Notes: generated from the sequence alone by a model not told the origin. Counted from the first letter of the stretch, positions 40,963-51,245 are shown. The stretch: 64,000 nucleotides of DNA from Bacillus sp. FJAT-22090 (GCF_001278755.1 NZ_CP012601.1:4030154-4094153), one strand, 5' to 3'. Program-made: numbers and translations.

Positions 40963-41877
40963 GTGCCTATCCCAACAACTAACAAGCAGGCCGTAGAAAT
41001 CGGTAAAGCAAATAAAAGGAAGTATATGTTAGAAAAAGTGTCCTCAAGAATTTTCTTGATTTGTGCACTTCTTTCAGTTTTAACATTATTGTTAATCATT
41101 GGATTTGTATTTTATAAAGGAGCTCATCCCTTTGTAGCAGAGGGCTATAGCTTTATAGACTTTATTTTGGGTAGTGATTGGGTACCGAGTGAAGATAAAT
41201 TTGGTATTTTCCCAATGATTGTTGCATCCATTTTTGCAACAATTGGAGCATTAATTATTGGGGTCCCTATTGGTTTATTTACAGCTATTTTCTTAGCCGA
41301 AATTGCCTCTAAAAGGGTAGCAAAAATTATTTCACCAGCAATTCAGTTGCTAGCAGGTATCCCATCTGTATTATATGGTGTATTTGGACTAGCAATCATT
41401 GTTCCGTTTTTACAAAACAGTTTGGGTTTAGTAAAAGGACAAAGCTTATTTGCTGTTATTCTTGTGCTAGCAATCATGATGTTACCAACAATAGTGACGG
41501 TAGCAGAGACAGCGATTCGTGCAGTACCACAAACATATCGTGAAGGATCATACGCCTTAGGAGTATCACAAATTGGGACTATTTTTAAAGTCATTGTACC
41601 AGCAGCTAAATCAGGTATTATGACGGCAATCGTATTAGGTTTAGGTCGAGCAATTGGAGAGACGATGGCAGTTATCTTAGTAGCTGGTAATAGTTTAATC
41701 GTTCCAACTAGTTTAACAGATAGTGTTCGTCCACTAACGACAAATATTGCATTAGAAATGGGTTATGCATTCGGTACACATCAAGAAATGTTATTTGCAA
41801 CCGGAATTGTTTTATTCTCATTTATATTAATTTTGAATTTTGTATTAGCAAAAATAAGTGCGAAGGGAGGTAACTAA
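40963..41877 (+). CDS. pstC: Phosphate ABC transporter permease PstC
   Basis: 304 residues from GTG 40963 after TTGGAGGAG. Six-helix ABC permease with the EAA-type loop YREGSYALGVSQIGTIFKV. It begins with a soluble N-terminal segment of about 25 residues. PstA follows one base after the stop. Confidence 0.96.
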   Translation: MPIPTTNKQAVEIGKANKRKYMLEKVSSRIFLICALLSVLTLLLIIGFVFYKGAHPFVAEGYSFIDFILGSDWVPSEDKFGIFPMIVASIFATIGALIIGVPIGLFTAIFLAEIASKRVAKIISPAIQLLAGIPSVLYGVFGLAIIVPFLQNSLGLVKGQSLFAVILVLAIMMLPTIVTVAETAIRAVPQTYREGSYALGVSQIGTIFKVIVPAAKSGIMTAIVLGLGRAIGETMAVILVAGNSLIVPTSLTDSVRPLTTNIALEMGYAFGTHQEMLFATGIVLFSFILILNFVLAKISAKGGN

Positions 41878-41878
41878 G

Positions 41879-42706
41879 ATGAGACAATTTAAAGATAACT
41901 TGTTACGTGGACTTTTATGGTTATCAGCTTTCTTATCAGTTGCCGTCCTCGTAATGATTGTTGGGTTTATCTTTTATAAAGGTATTAATTTGATTAGCTT
42001 CGACTTCATCTTTGGTGATTATTCTCCAACTGGAGGTGGTGGTATTTGGCCAATGATCGTAACAACGATATACACAGTTCTTATTTCATTAGTCATTGCA
42101 ACACCTATCGGAATATTAGCAGCTGTTTATTTACAAGAATATGCTAAACAAGGGCGTTTAGTAAGACTAATACGCTTTGCAACAGAAAGCTTAACAGGGA
42201 TTCCCTCCATTATCTATGGTTTGTTTGGAGCGGTATTCTTTGTAACTACGTTAAAGTTAGGTATGTCGATTCTAGCTGCTTCATTAACCTTGACGATTAT
42301 CGTGTTACCTGTAATCATTCGAACAACTGAAGAAGCATTAAAAACAGTGCCGCGTTCATATCGTGAAGGTTCACTAGCACTTGGAACGACAAAATTACAA
42401 ACATTATATAAGGTCATATTACCAAGTTCAATGCCGGGAATTTTGTCTGGTATCATCCTTTCTGTAGGAAGAATTGTTGGAGAATCAGCTGCAATATTCT
42501 TAACTGCTGGGACAGTAGCAGCTATGCCAGAGAGCATTCTATCATCAGCTAGAACTTTAACTGTTCATTCTTATTTAGTAACACAAGAGTCTGGAGACAT
42601 TGAACTTGCTGCTGCAGTTGGTATTGTATTAATAGTAATTATTTTAGCAATCAATCTTATAGCAACATTTATCTCGAAGAAATTTAACAAAGCAACAAAT
42701 AAATAA
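41879..42706 (+). CDS. pstA: Phosphate ABC transporter permease PstA
   Basis: 275 residues from ATG 41879 after GGGAGGT. The open frame extends upstream into pstC without a start signal. The EAA-type loop YREGSLALGTTKLQTLYKVI and the IPSIIYGLFG segment match PstA. It forms the membrane channel with PstC. The 81-bp gap to pstB has no terminator. Confidence 0.96.
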   Translation: MRQFKDNLLRGLLWLSAFLSVAVLVMIVGFIFYKGINLISFDFIFGDYSPTGGGGIWPMIVTTIYTVLISLVIATPIGILAAVYLQEYAKQGRLVRLIRFATESLTGIPSIIYGLFGAVFFVTTLKLGMSILAASLTLTIIVLPVIIRTTEEALKTVPRSYREGSLALGTTKLQTLYKVILPSSMPGILSGIILSVGRIVGESAAIFLTAGTVAAMPESILSSARTLTVHSYLVTQESGDIELAAAVGIVLIVIILAINLIATFISKKFNKATNK

Positions 42707-42787
42707 GAAGTATGTTAATGAGGTCATCAGAAATAGAACATGGTGAGCTAACGACCAAAAAAACAAGTAGGGAAGGTATTTTCGCAA

Positions 42788-43558
42788 ATGGAGCAACGTA
42801 AAGAAGGTACATCTAAAATTAATGTAAGGGATTTAAATTTATTCTATGGTGAGAAACAAGCGCTATTTGGAGTCGATCTTGCTATTCATGAAAAAGAGGT
42901 TACTGCTTTAATCGGACCCTCAGGTTGTGGTAAATCAACCTTTTTACGAACATTAAATCGTATGAATGATTTAATTGATGGCGTGAAAATTACAGGAGAT
43001 ATTGTCATTAATCATGAAAACGTTTATAAAACAAATGATGTAATCAAATTACGAACAAAAGTAGGAATGGTATTTCAAAAACCAAATTTATTCCCAATGA
43101 GCATTTATGACAATGTTGCCTATGGACCAAGAATGCAAGGTATTAAAAGTAAAAAAGAATTAAATAATATTGTAGAAGAGAGTTTGCGAAGTGCAGCCAT
43201 TTGGGACGAGGTAAAAGACCGTCTAAAAACATCAGCACTTGGTTTGTCAGGTGGTCAGCAACAACGCGTATGTATTGCTCGTGCTATTGCGATGAAACCA
43301 GACATTATTTTAATGGACGAGCCTACTTCAGCATTAGATCCGATTTCTACGTTAAAAATAGAAGAACTAATCACAAATATGAAAAAAGACTATACGATTG
43401 TCATTGTTACACATAACATGCAACAAGCTGCACGAATCTCTGATAAAACGGCGTTTTTCTTAAATGGAGAAGTAGTTGAATACGATGATACAGATAAAAT
43501 TTTCTCTACACCACAGGATCAAAGAACAGAAGATTATGTAACAGGTCGATTTGGATAA
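42788..43558 (+). CDS. pstB: Phosphate ABC transporter ATP-binding protein PstB
   Basis: 256 residues. Walker [10 protein letters not shown], the Q-loop [18 protein letters not shown] signature LSGGQQQR, Walker [14 protein letters not shown] and the H-loop VTHNMQQA are all present. It powers phosphate import through PstCA. The ribosome binding site GGGAAGG is rather far (about 11 bp) from the ATG. Confidence 0.98.
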   Translation: MEQRKEGTSKINVRDLNLFYGEKQALFGVDLAIHEKEVTALIGPSGCGKSTFLRTLNRMNDLIDGVKITGDIVINHENVYKTNDVIKLRTKVGMVFQKPNLFPMSIYDNVAYGPRMQGIKSKKELNNIVEESLRSAAIWDEVKDRLKTSALGLSGGQQQRVCIARAIAMKPDIILMDEPTSALDPISTLKIEELITNMKKDYTIVIVTHNMQQAARISDKTAFFLNGEVVEYDDTDKIFSTPQDQRTEDYVTGRFG

Positions 43559-43572
43559 TAGGGGGTAAACAA

Positions 43573-44232
43573 ATGAGTATTCGTGTGAACTTTGAGAATA
43601 ATTTAGGGGAATTAAAAAGAAAAATCACCGAAATGGGTGAACTATCAATTATTGCTCTTGAAAGATCTTTAAAGGCCTTGAAAACACAAGATGTCGAGAT
43701 AGCTATAAAAGTTATTGAAGGAGATACAGCTATTGATAGTCTTGAGCTGGAAATTAATCAGTTCGCAATCTGGCTAATGGCAAAAGAAGCACCGGTTTCA
43801 AGAGATTTACGCGAGATCATTGGTGTACTTAAAATTTCCTCTGAAATTGAGCGAATCGCGGATTTTGCAGTAAATATCGCAAAAGCAACTATCAAGATTC
43901 GAAATACAAAATCTTTAATGGAGATTACTCATCTAGAAAAGATGAAAGAAGTATCGATTGAAATGCTCCGAAAAGCACTACAATCTTTTTTAGAGGAAAA
44001 TATCCTGCTAGCCAAAGAAGTTGGCGACTTAGATGATATAGTGGATGAATATAATGGTGAAACATATAAAAACCTTACTACTTATTTAAGTGAGCATCCA
44101 GAAGAAACAAATCAGGTTGTTCAATTATTATTTGTAAATCGTTTTCTAGAGAGAACAGCAGATCATATAACAAATATCGCTGAAAGTACAGCATATTTGA
44201 TTAAAGGTCAAATGTATGATTTTAATTCATAA
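43573..44232 (+). CDS. phoU: Phosphate signalling protein PhoU
   Basis: 219 residues, two PhoU three-helix repeats, each with the E/D-rich metal-binding pattern (for example EIERIADFAVNIAKA and LERTADHITNIAES). It connects Pst transport status to the PhoR sensor in many bacteria. B. subtilis itself lacks a phoU in its pst operon, so this arrangement is closer to other Bacillales. The operon ends with a strong terminator. Confidence 0.96.
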   Translation: MSIRVNFENNLGELKRKITEMGELSIIALERSLKALKTQDVEIAIKVIEGDTAIDSLELEINQFAIWLMAKEAPVSRDLREIIGVLKISSEIERIADFAVNIAKATIKIRNTKSLMEITHLEKMKEVSIEMLRKALQSFLEENILLAKEVGDLDDIVDEYNGETYKNLTTYLSEHPEETNQVVQLLFVNRFLERTADHITNIAESTAYLIKGQMYDFNS

Positions 44233-44266
44233 AACTAAACTAAATTTGTGAACACATCGAGATAAA

Positions 44267-44312
44267 AAACGGAGGAGAAAAATGAATAATTTTTCTCCTC
44301 CGTTTATTTTTA
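44267..44312 (+). terminator. Terminator of pstSCAB-phoU
   Basis: Stem AAACGGAGGAGAAAAAT / ATTTTTCTCCTCCGTTT with a short loop and T-rich tail. Confidence 0.92.
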
Positions 44313-44350
44313 TTTTAAGAAGTGAATAATGAAATATTATATTAATAACT

Positions 44351-44381
44351 CATCAGCACCCTTGTGTTGCCACACACACTC
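44351..44381. repeat. Intergenic repeat, copy 2 (31 bp)
   Basis: 28 of 31 bases match 31247-31277. Beyond the repeat the sequence can be read HTPHVDWSED, similar in pattern to the THVEC tail at copy 1 but more degraded. Confidence 0.65.
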
Positions 44382-44489
44382 CTCATGTTGATTGGAGCGA
44401 GGATTGTTGTAGCAGGATAATTTTAATACTTATAGAATATTAAAGAGGATGTAATTAGGATATTAAAATAAAAAAAATTGGAGGTAATC

Positions 44490-44885
44490 ATGGGAAGATT
44501 AATACATTTTGAAATCCATGTAGATGACATGGAACGTGCAAAGAATTTTTATGGACAGGTTTTTGGATGGTCATTTGAGGATTATAGTAGTTATGCGGGA
44601 ATGCCTTATTTTGGAGCTTTGACTGGGGATGAAAATGAACTTGGAATAAATGGAGCTTTGATGCAACGACAAAGTGCACCTCCTGAAGCAAATCAAGCCT
44701 TAAATGGGTTTGCTTGTACAATGGGAGTGGAAGATTACGAAGCAACGGAATCTAAAATTCTTGATAATGGAGGCAAGATTGCATTGCCTAAATATGCATT
44801 ACAAGGAATGGCGTGGCAAGGATACTATCATGATCCTGAAGGAAATATTTTCGGAATTCATCAACCAGATAAGAACGCAAAATAA
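44490..44885 (+). CDS. VOC (glyoxalase/bleomycin-resistance) family protein
   Basis: 131 residues from ATG 44490 after GGAGGTAATC. It opens MGRLIHFEIHVDDMERAKNFY, the typical first VOC strand with metal-ligand His, and ends YYHDPEGNIFGIHQ with the second-module metal residues (His, Glu). The closest described set is the small Bacillales VOC enzymes of unknown substrate. Single gene. Confidence 0.88.
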   Translation: MGRLIHFEIHVDDMERAKNFYGQVFGWSFEDYSSYAGMPYFGALTGDENELGINGALMQRQSAPPEANQALNGFACTMGVEDYEATESKILDNGGKIALPKYALQGMAWQGYYHDPEGNIFGIHQPDKNAK

Positions 44886-45169
44886 AATTTTTCACTGCAA
44901 AATAGTTGGCGAGAATTAAATAACAAAAAATAAATACATTAAATTAATAACCACTTTTGAATACTCTTTAGTTAAATTTATTTTCTATGAAAAGCAAACT
45001 GCTACTAAGTTTGAGAAAAAGAGGATAGGAAAGACTTACTTATAACAAGATGTAACAGTAGAAAAAGGGTTTGAGAATAGTTGAAGAAATCTCAAAATTT
45101 ACTGTTGGTTGTGATTAATGGCTAGTAAATGGTAAGGTAGCATTGGTAACATTTTTAGGAGGTTTATAA
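44886..45169. other. Gap before the DUF1456 gene
   Basis: AT-rich, no gene or strong hairpin seen. The next gene has a good TTAGGAGG ribosome binding site. Confidence 0.4.
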
Positions 45170-45676
45170 ATGGATAATAACGATATATTAATTAGACTTA
45201 GATATGCTCTAGATATTAAAAATAAAGATATGATAGAGATATTTAAACTTGGTGGTATGGAATTTACAAAAGAGGAAGTAATAAAGATACTAACCAAATC
45301 AAAAGATGAATTCGATAATCTTGATGATGCAGAGGAAACTGAATATCAAATAAAATGTAATAATAAGATGTTAGCGTCATTTTTGAACGGGTTTATTACG
45401 TTTAAAAGAGGTAAACAGGATTCAAAACCAGACCAGCCTAATAGCCCTGAACCGCCTGAAAAGAGTGCTAACAATATGCTTCTGAAGAAGTTGAAAGTAG
45501 CACTTCAATTAACAGCAGAAGATATGCTAGATATACTTGATGATGGTGGTATCGCTGTGTCAAAGGGAGAATTAGGCGCTATTTTACGAAAAGAAGGACA
45601 CCGAAATTATAAGGTATGTGGTGATAATTTTGCGCGTAAATTCCTAAAAGGTTTGGCTGTTAGATATAGAACATGA
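45170..45676 (+). CDS. DUF1456 protein (YehS family)
   Basis: 168 residues, two copies of the DUF1456 module. Repeat 1 is about residues 2-70 (NDILIRLRYALDIKNKDMIEIF) and repeat 2 about residues 100-165 (NNMLLKKLKVALQLTAEDMLDIL), joined by a Pro/Ser-rich linker. The repeats align with each other, including GGMEFTKEEV and GGIAVSKGEL. Function unknown. The convergent neighbour is separated by a bidirectional-looking hairpin. Confidence 0.9.
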   Translation: MDNNDILIRLRYALDIKNKDMIEIFKLGGMEFTKEEVIKILTKSKDEFDNLDDAEETEYQIKCNNKMLASFLNGFITFKRGKQDSKPDQPNSPEPPEKSANNMLLKKLKVALQLTAEDMLDILDDGGIAVSKGELGAILRKEGHRNYKVCGDNFARKFLKGLAVRYRT

Positions 45677-45714
45677 AATTCTAAGCAGTATTCAATAAAA
45701 TATCTAGAAAAGAT

Positions 45715-45754
45715 AAACCCCAATTGTGAGATTTGACATCTAATAATTGGGGTT
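45715..45754. terminator. Terminator between convergent DUF1456 and DUF3889 genes
   Basis: Stem AAACCCCAATT / AATTGGGGTTT around an 18-base loop. Confidence 0.7.
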
Positions 45755-45783
45755 TAGTTATATTTAAATGTAAGAAATGCTGT

Positions 45784-46113
45784 CTAGTTACTTGTTTCGG
45801 TTAACTTAATATCAATTATCTGTTCTGTTTCATTATCAAAGGAAATATCAACAAATACACCAAATTCTTTGTTGTTTTCTCTTAACCATAGTTTGAACTT
45901 TTCAGTGGAGGAATCTGTACCTGTTTCCTTTCCAATATGAAGATAATCGATAATACTTGCTTGAGGATATTTTTTCTTCGTCTCTTGTATAGCAATTTGT
46001 CCCCATTTAGCATAGGGTGGGGAAACCTCATGTTCTTCATTGTTCACATGAAAAGCCGTAAAATTACCGAAAATTAAGCTTAGAACTAATTGAATCGCTA
46101 AAACTGTCTTCAT
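45784..46113 (-). CDS. Secreted DUF3889 protein
   Basis: 109 residues with a signal peptide (MKTVLAIQLVLSLIFGNFTAF). The conserved part YAKWGQIAIQETKKKYPQASI and the ending DISFDNETEQIIDIKLTET match DUF3889, known from Bacillus YqzG-like small exported proteins. Function unknown. It is a lone gene with a GAGAGGT ribosome binding site on the minus strand. Confidence 0.8.
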   Translation of the reverse strand: MKTVLAIQLVLSLIFGNFTAFHVNNEEHEVSPPYAKWGQIAIQETKKKYPQASIIDYLHIGKETGTDSSTEKFKLWLRENNKEFGVFVDISFDNETEQIIDIKLTETSN

Positions 46114-46267
46114 GGTTTATGAAACCTCTCTTTTAACTTTTATTATTTCCTTGTTTATTTAAGTTATTCGGATAACCAGTTACACAAATTACTCTACGGA
46201 AGAATAAAAACTAGTCCTAATAATAATTTAGGCTTTTAAAAACCATACTATGTTTGAGGTGAAAGCA

Positions 46268-47446
46268 ATGTATAAATTACTGACTCATAACGATTTAGAT
46301 GGGGTTGGATGTGGGATTTTAGCAAAGCTAGCTTTTGGTAAACAAGTGAAGGTGCGATATAATTCTGTAGCATCTTTAAATAGAGAGATTGAATTCTTTC
46401 TTGAACATGATTCTTCAGATACGTTTTTATTTATTACGGATTTGTCTCCGAATAAAGAAAATGAACAAAGGCTCGATAATTTTTATCATTCAAAAGGAAA
46501 AATCCAACTACTTGATCATCATAAAACGGCTTTACATTTAAATGATTATGAGTGGGGCTATGTCCTAGTTGAAGATAATCAAGGCAAATTAACGTCTGCT
46601 ACTTCATTGTTTTATAAATATCTAGTCAAACATAGACTGCTGGAGCCAAAGGATTCAATTGCGGAATTTGTTGAGTTGGTTAGGCAATACGATACATGGG
46701 AGTGGGAGAAAAATGAGAATCATCAAGCTCATTCCTTAAATTCGCTCTTCTTTTTAGTATCAATTGATGATTTTGAAGAAAAAATGATTGATCGACTACA
46801 GACAAGTGAACATTTTGTATTTGATGAATTAGAAAAGACATTGTTGAACATGGAAGAAGATAAAATAGAAAGATATATTCGCCGTAAAAAAAGAGAGATT
46901 GTACAGTCAACAGTAGGGGCATATATTACTGGAATCGTTTATGCAGAATCATACCATTCGGAACTAGGGAACGAACTTGGTAAAGAATATCCTCATCTAG
47001 ATTATATTGCAATTATAATTATGGGAGGGAAAAGAATTTCATTGCGCACCATTCATGATCATATTGATGTTTCTGAAATTGCAGGATATTTTGGTGGTGG
47101 TGGACATCAGAAAGCGTCAGGTTGTACTTTAACAGAGGAAGCGTACAATCAATTTGTGGTCGAAACATTTCACTTGGAACCAATACAGGAAGATGCCAAA
47201 AGAAATCGATATAATTTAAAACAATCTTCATTCGGTTCGTTATACAAAAATAGAAATGATGATGTTTTTCTTATTTACCAAGAGGATGAACAAAACTGGA
47301 TGATTGAAAGAAATAAAAGGAAAATGGAACATACCTTTACAAGTTTTGATGAATGCGAACGATTTTTAAAAAGAAACTTTGAAGCATGGCTGGTGAGGGA
47401 TGATTTGTTTGTGGAATATTTAATGCATGAGGTTCAAAAGAGATAG
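46268..47446 (+). CDS. nrnB: DHH-family oligoribonuclease NrnB
   Basis: 392 residues from ATG 46268 after GAGGTGAA; an upstream in-frame ATG at 46250 lacks a ribosome binding site. The DHH phosphoesterase motifs are HNDLDGVGCG near residue 5, LLDHHKTA near residue 80, and the DHHA1 motif FGGGGHQKASG near residue 275. The length matches B. subtilis NrnB (YngD), which degrades short RNA oligomers. Single-gene unit with terminator. Confidence 0.88.
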   Translation: MYKLLTHNDLDGVGCGILAKLAFGKQVKVRYNSVASLNREIEFFLEHDSSDTFLFITDLSPNKENEQRLDNFYHSKGKIQLLDHHKTALHLNDYEWGYVLVEDNQGKLTSATSLFYKYLVKHRLLEPKDSIAEFVELVRQYDTWEWEKNENHQAHSLNSLFFLVSIDDFEEKMIDRLQTSEHFVFDELEKTLLNMEEDKIERYIRRKKREIVQSTVGAYITGIVYAESYHSELGNELGKEYPHLDYIAIIIMGGKRISLRTIHDHIDVSEIAGYFGGGGHQKASGCTLTEEAYNQFVVETFHLEPIQEDAKRNRYNLKQSSFGSLYKNRNDDVFLIYQEDEQNWMIERNKRKMEHTFTSFDECERFLKRNFEAWLVRDDLFVEYLMHEVQKR

Positions 47447-47473
47447 TCACAATTACAGCTGTTTGTTTTATAT

Positions 47474-47507
47474 AGAACTATGTGAGTAACACACATGGTT
47501 CTTTTTT
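47474..47507 (+). terminator. Terminator after nrnB
   Basis: Stem AGAACTATGTG / CACATGGTTCT with a T run of six. Confidence 0.85.
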
Positions 47508-47595
47508 ATTTTATTTGAAGGCATAATCTGCTAAGTATATTAGTGAGATGATGTAATATGTATGTTATATAACTAGCAGTGGGGAGAGAAGTATA

Positions 47596-48648
47596 ATGGA
47601 AATTGGCGTAACTACGTTTGTAGAAACAACACCGGATGTGGAAACTGGTAAGGTAATTAGTCATGCTGAGCGAATTCGAGAGGTTATAGAAGAAATTGTA
47701 TTAGCAGATCAAGTAGGATTAGATGTATTTGGTGTTGGAGAACATCATCGGAAGGATTATGCATGTTCTGCACCAGCAGTTTTGTTGGCTGCTGCAGCAT
47801 CTCAGACAAAGCAAATTAGGCTGACAAGTGCGGTTACCGTATTATCTTCGGACGATCCTGTTCGAGTATACCAAGAATTTTCTACGCTAGATGCAATTTC
47901 AAATGGTCGTGCAGAGATTATGGCTGGACGAGGTTCTTTTATCGAGTCTTTTCCTCTATTTGGTTATGACTTACAGGATTATGATGAATTATTCGATGAA
48001 AAGTTAGAATTATTATTGAAAATAAGGGAATCAGAAATGGTTACTTGGAGCGGAAAACATCGACCGGATATTCAAAACCGGGGTGTTTACCCACGCCCTG
48101 TTCAACATCCTCTTCCAGTTTGGATAGCTAGCGGAGGAACTCCACAATCTGTTGCTCGTGCGGGTTTTCTTGGGTTGCCACTTGTTTTAGCAATCATCGG
48201 AGGTAGTCCACTTCAGTTTGCACCACTCGTGCAACTTTATAAGAAAGCAGCTACACAGGCAGGGCATGACGTATCGAAGTTGACAGTTGCATCACACTCT
48301 CATGGGTTTGTTGCTGAAAGTACCGAAAGTGCTGTGGACAAATTTTTTCCATCAACTCAACAAGCTATGAACGTCTTAGGAAAAGAACGCGGATGGGGTC
48401 CATATACTCGTGCCACCTTTGACCATGCACGCAGTTTAGAAGGAGCCTTATACGTAGGTGATGTACAAACAGTTGCTGAAAAAATTATTTTTCTTCGTAA
48501 AAACGTAGGCATCACACGCTTTATGCTTCACGTACCAGTCGGTTCGATGCCTCATGATGAAGTGTTAAAAGCAATTGAACTACTAGGAAAAGAAGTTGCA
48601 CCATTGGTTCGTGCAGAAATAGAACGTTGGGAAGCTGAAGGGGAATGA
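47596..48648 (+). CDS. LLM-class flavin-dependent oxidoreductase
   Basis: 350 residues, bacterial-luciferase-like TIM barrel. [10 protein letters not shown] near residue 47, [14 protein letters not shown] and [12 protein letters not shown] are the typical flavin-binding and active-site strands of this family. It is likely a reduced-flavin-dependent monooxygenase or dehydrogenase; the substrate is not predictable. The ribosome binding site is GGGGAGAG. Convergent with the BCCT gene. Confidence 0.88.
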   Translation: MEIGVTTFVETTPDVETGKVISHAERIREVIEEIVLADQVGLDVFGVGEHHRKDYACSAPAVLLAAAASQTKQIRLTSAVTVLSSDDPVRVYQEFSTLDAISNGRAEIMAGRGSFIESFPLFGYDLQDYDELFDEKLELLLKIRESEMVTWSGKHRPDIQNRGVYPRPVQHPLPVWIASGGTPQSVARAGFLGLPLVLAIIGGSPLQFAPLVQLYKKAATQAGHDVSKLTVASHSHGFVAESTESAVDKFFPSTQQAMNVLGKERGWGPYTRATFDHARSLEGALYVGDVQTVAEKIIFLRKNVGITRFMLHVPVGSMPHDEVLKAIELLGKEVAPLVRAEIERWEAEGE

Positions 48649-48679
48649 CTTCAGTGACTCTTTAAGCTTATAAGAGAAT

Positions 48680-48712
48680 AGGCTTGATTCTGTTGAAGCA
48701 GAACCAAGCCTA
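48680..48712. terminator. Bidirectional hairpin between LLM and BCCT genes
   Basis: Stem TAGGCTTG / CAAGCCTA with inner ATTCTG/CAGAAC pairing. No strong T-tract on either side. Confidence 0.55.
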
Positions 48713-48728
48713 AGTATTCAATATTCTT

Positions 48729-50240
48729 TCACTTTTTTTTCCTTGATTGTACTGCCAATTCACTATCTAGCACTTTAAGTAGGGAGTAACACATGAAGAT
48801 CATAATTATGGCAAATGGAAAGGCAGCTGCAATAGATGCTGTTTGCAATACGGTTAATCCACCGGATAAAAGTAAAACTGCTGCAACAGCAGATTGAATA
48901 ATACCCCATGTCATTTTGATTTTATTGGAGGGATTTAATGTTCCCCCTTCACTCAGCATTCCTAATACAAAAGTAGAGGTATCTGCAACAGTTATATAAT
49001 AAATAGCTACTAGAGCAAATCCCATAAGACTTAATATAGAACTTAGTGGAAGATAATCAAAGAATGAAAAGATAGCTAAAGACACGTTGTCTGCAATATA
49101 TTTAGCCAATTCATGATTTTCTGAGTTGATCACAAGATCAAGCGCGGAGCCTCCGAAGATAGACATCCATAAACAAGTTCCAAGAGTAGGGACGATCAAC
49201 ACACCTACAACAAACTCTTTTATGGTTCTTCCCCTCGATATTCGGGCTATAAACATACCGACAAAAGGTGCCCAAGCAATCCACCATGCCCAATAAAATA
49301 ACGTCCATGATGCAATCCACTCTCCTTCACCAAATGGTGTCATCCTTAAACTCATATGGATAAAATCATTGATATAGAGCCCAGACGTATTAAAAAAGAT
49401 TTTAATAATTGTCAAAGTTGGTCCGACAATTAATATTAGCAACAAAATAGCAAAAGATATGATCATTGCAGCGTTAGATAAATATTGAATTCCCTTTTCC
49501 AAGCCAGTGTTAATTGAAATAATGAAAATAACTGTAGCGACAACAATAACAATCAGTTGAACAACTAACGTATTTGGAACACCGAAAATGGAATGCATCC
49601 CAGCGGTTACTTGTAAGGCTCCAAGACCTAGCGATGTTGCTATTCCAAAGACAGTTGCAAATACAGATAAAATATCTATCGTTTTACCAATAGGTCCATA
49701 AATTTTATCCTTCAGTAACGGATAGAAAACAGAACTTATGGCTGCAGGTAGTTTTTTATTATATTGGCAGAGAGCAAGAGCTAATCCAATAACAGTATAA
49801 ATCGCCCAAGGATGGAGGCCCCAATGAAAAAAGGTATATTGCATGGCAACATTGGCTGCTTCAATGGTATAGCCCTCTCCATACGGGGGTTTCGTATAGT
49901 GAGTAACCGGTTCAGCTACACCCCAATAAACAATCCCAATACCCATTCCTGCCCCAAATAACATTGCTAGCCAGGACGCAGTATTGAAATCAGGCCTGTC
50001 TGTAGTCTTACCTAAACGTATATGACCATACTTAGAAAATAGTAAGTAAAAGGAAAATACTACAAAGAAAAGGGTGGTGCCAATATAGACCCATCCAAGG
50101 TAATCAATAGAAATGTTGAAAATAGTATTGGTGACCTTTGTAAGAAGATCTGTGAAAAAGACCCCCCATGCAATAAAAATAAGGGTTAGTATAAGTGAGA
50201 TGATAAATACACTGTTTTCTTTTAGCTTGTTAACATTCAT
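48729..50240 (-). CDS. BCCT family betaine/carnitine/choline transporter
   Basis: 503 residues with twelve hydrophobic segments. The start is ATG at 50240, right after GGAGGTTTCC; the open frame begins four codons earlier. The family's aromatic ligand-binding helix is seen as FYWAWWIAWAPFVGMFIARISRGRT, along with the GMGIGIVYWGVAEP segment near residue 95. It is a sodium- or proton-coupled importer of trimethylammonium osmolytes such as glycine betaine (OpuD-like). The substrate is inferred from family only. Confidence 0.92.
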   Translation of the reverse strand: MNVNKLKENSVFIISLILTLIFIAWGVFFTDLLTKVTNTIFNISIDYLGWVYIGTTLFFVVFSFYLLFSKYGHIRLGKTTDRPDFNTASWLAMLFGAGMGIGIVYWGVAEPVTHYTKPPYGEGYTIEAANVAMQYTFFHWGLHPWAIYTVIGLALALCQYNKKLPAAISSVFYPLLKDKIYGPIGKTIDILSVFATVFGIATSLGLGALQVTAGMHSIFGVPNTLVVQLIVIVVATVIFIISINTGLEKGIQYLSNAAMIISFAILLLILIVGPTLTIIKIFFNTSGLYINDFIHMSLRMTPFGEGEWIASWTLFYWAWWIAWAPFVGMFIARISRGRTIKEFVVGVLIVPTLGTCLWMSIFGGSALDLVINSENHELAKYIADNVSLAIFSFFDYLPLSSILSLMGFALVAIYYITVADTSTFVLGMLSEGGTLNPSNKIKMTWGIIQSAVAAVLLLSGGLTVLQTASIAAAFPFAIIMIFMCYSLLKVLDSELAVQSRKKK

Positions 50241-50293
50241 GGAAACCTCCAACAGGAAATGTGTTAATAATTGTGAAGACTAATATACAAAAA

Positions 50294-50950
50294 TCATTTA
50301 TCAAGGAGGTTATAGAGAAATTCCCATTTTTCAGTGTTCATCAACTCTTCATGGGGTAACTCTATTTCGCATCCAAGAAATATCGAATTGCCTTTTATGC
50401 CAACAACCATCGCTTCAATTACAGTATCCGAATCGTTTTTTCTATATACATCGCCTATTGTTGGTAACATGTCATTAATAACATTTAATTGTTCATTCAA
50501 GGTACTCTCATCTATATTTTGAATATCTCGATATTCAATTGGATTACTCTGGTCATGACGTCCAGGAACCATTAATAGATACTCATTATGTCTAATCCCG
50601 TTTGACCTATTCGTAATAACGCCTTTGTTTTCAACCGCTGCCACTACTTCGATTTCATTTAATGAATAATGATCGAGGTAATCGGGATTTGGGTTCGTAA
50701 TTAATATGAAATCCCCTTCCTCTGCTTTTCTATCTTTACTGAGGGTATACATATTTTTATTGAAAATAAAGCTATCGAGTTCTTTTGGTTGGTATTTTTC
50801 TACTTCGGCCGCACTACTTAAATGTTGGGACAAATCCCTCAGCCTCATAAGATGAACAGATTGTTTATACATAGGTTTTACCGAATAAACTCTGTGCAAT
50901 TCATTATTGTAATATACAAATTGCCCTTTTCTTACTTGAAACAGTTTCAC
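50294..50950 (-). CDS. Protein of unknown function, 218 residues
   Basis: I do not recognise the family. The sequence is soluble, with no signal peptide or helix. The N-terminus (KLFQVRKGQFVYYNNELHRVYSVKP) looks like an SH3/KOW-type beta-barrel as found at the start of EF-P-like proteins, and a further beta-rich segment (GDFILITNPNPDYL) follows. It sits on the minus strand between the BCCT gene and the divergent isoprenoid-synthase fusion. A minus-strand GGAGGGTGT sits upstream of the ATG. The context gives no firm functional hint. Confidence 0.7.
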   Translation of the reverse strand: MKLFQVRKGQFVYYNNELHRVYSVKPMYKQSVHLMRLRDLSQHLSSAAEVEKYQPKELDSFIFNKNMYTLSKDRKAEEGDFILITNPNPDYLDHYSLNEIEVVAAVENKGVITNRSNGIRHNEYLLMVPGRHDQSNPIEYRDIQNIDESTLNEQLNVINDMLPTIGDVYRKNDSDTVIEAMVVGIKGNSIFLGCEIELPHEELMNTEKWEFLYNLLDK

Positions 50951-51197
50951 AAAAGCACACCCTCCAAATAATTGCGCATATAATCATTTCTAGTTATGGA
51001 AAACCGTATAGTTTTTTAGGATTCTAAAGATCTATTTCTTCGTTTAGTATGTCACCAAATAAATGAAACTAAACAATCTCGCTTAGCTGTCTGGTGAATT
51101 ATAAGAATTTAGGCATTTAAAGAAGAATAGATTTAAATTAGTTAATAAATACAATGTGGAGGCTAGAAGTCGAAAACAAGCTAGAGAAAGTGTCGGG

Positions 51198-51206
51198 TGA
51201 TATAAT
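51198..51206 (+). promoter_or_regulatory. Extended -10 promoter candidate for the isoprenoid-synthase fusion
   Basis: TGATATAAT (TGn plus TATAAT). No matching -35 is seen. The start point would be near 51213, just ahead of the coding region. The 50951-51245 divergent gap is otherwise AT-rich and featureless. Confidence 0.4.
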
Positions 51207-51245
51207 GAAGAAAATACTATATGATGAGATTTTAATAGTTACAAG

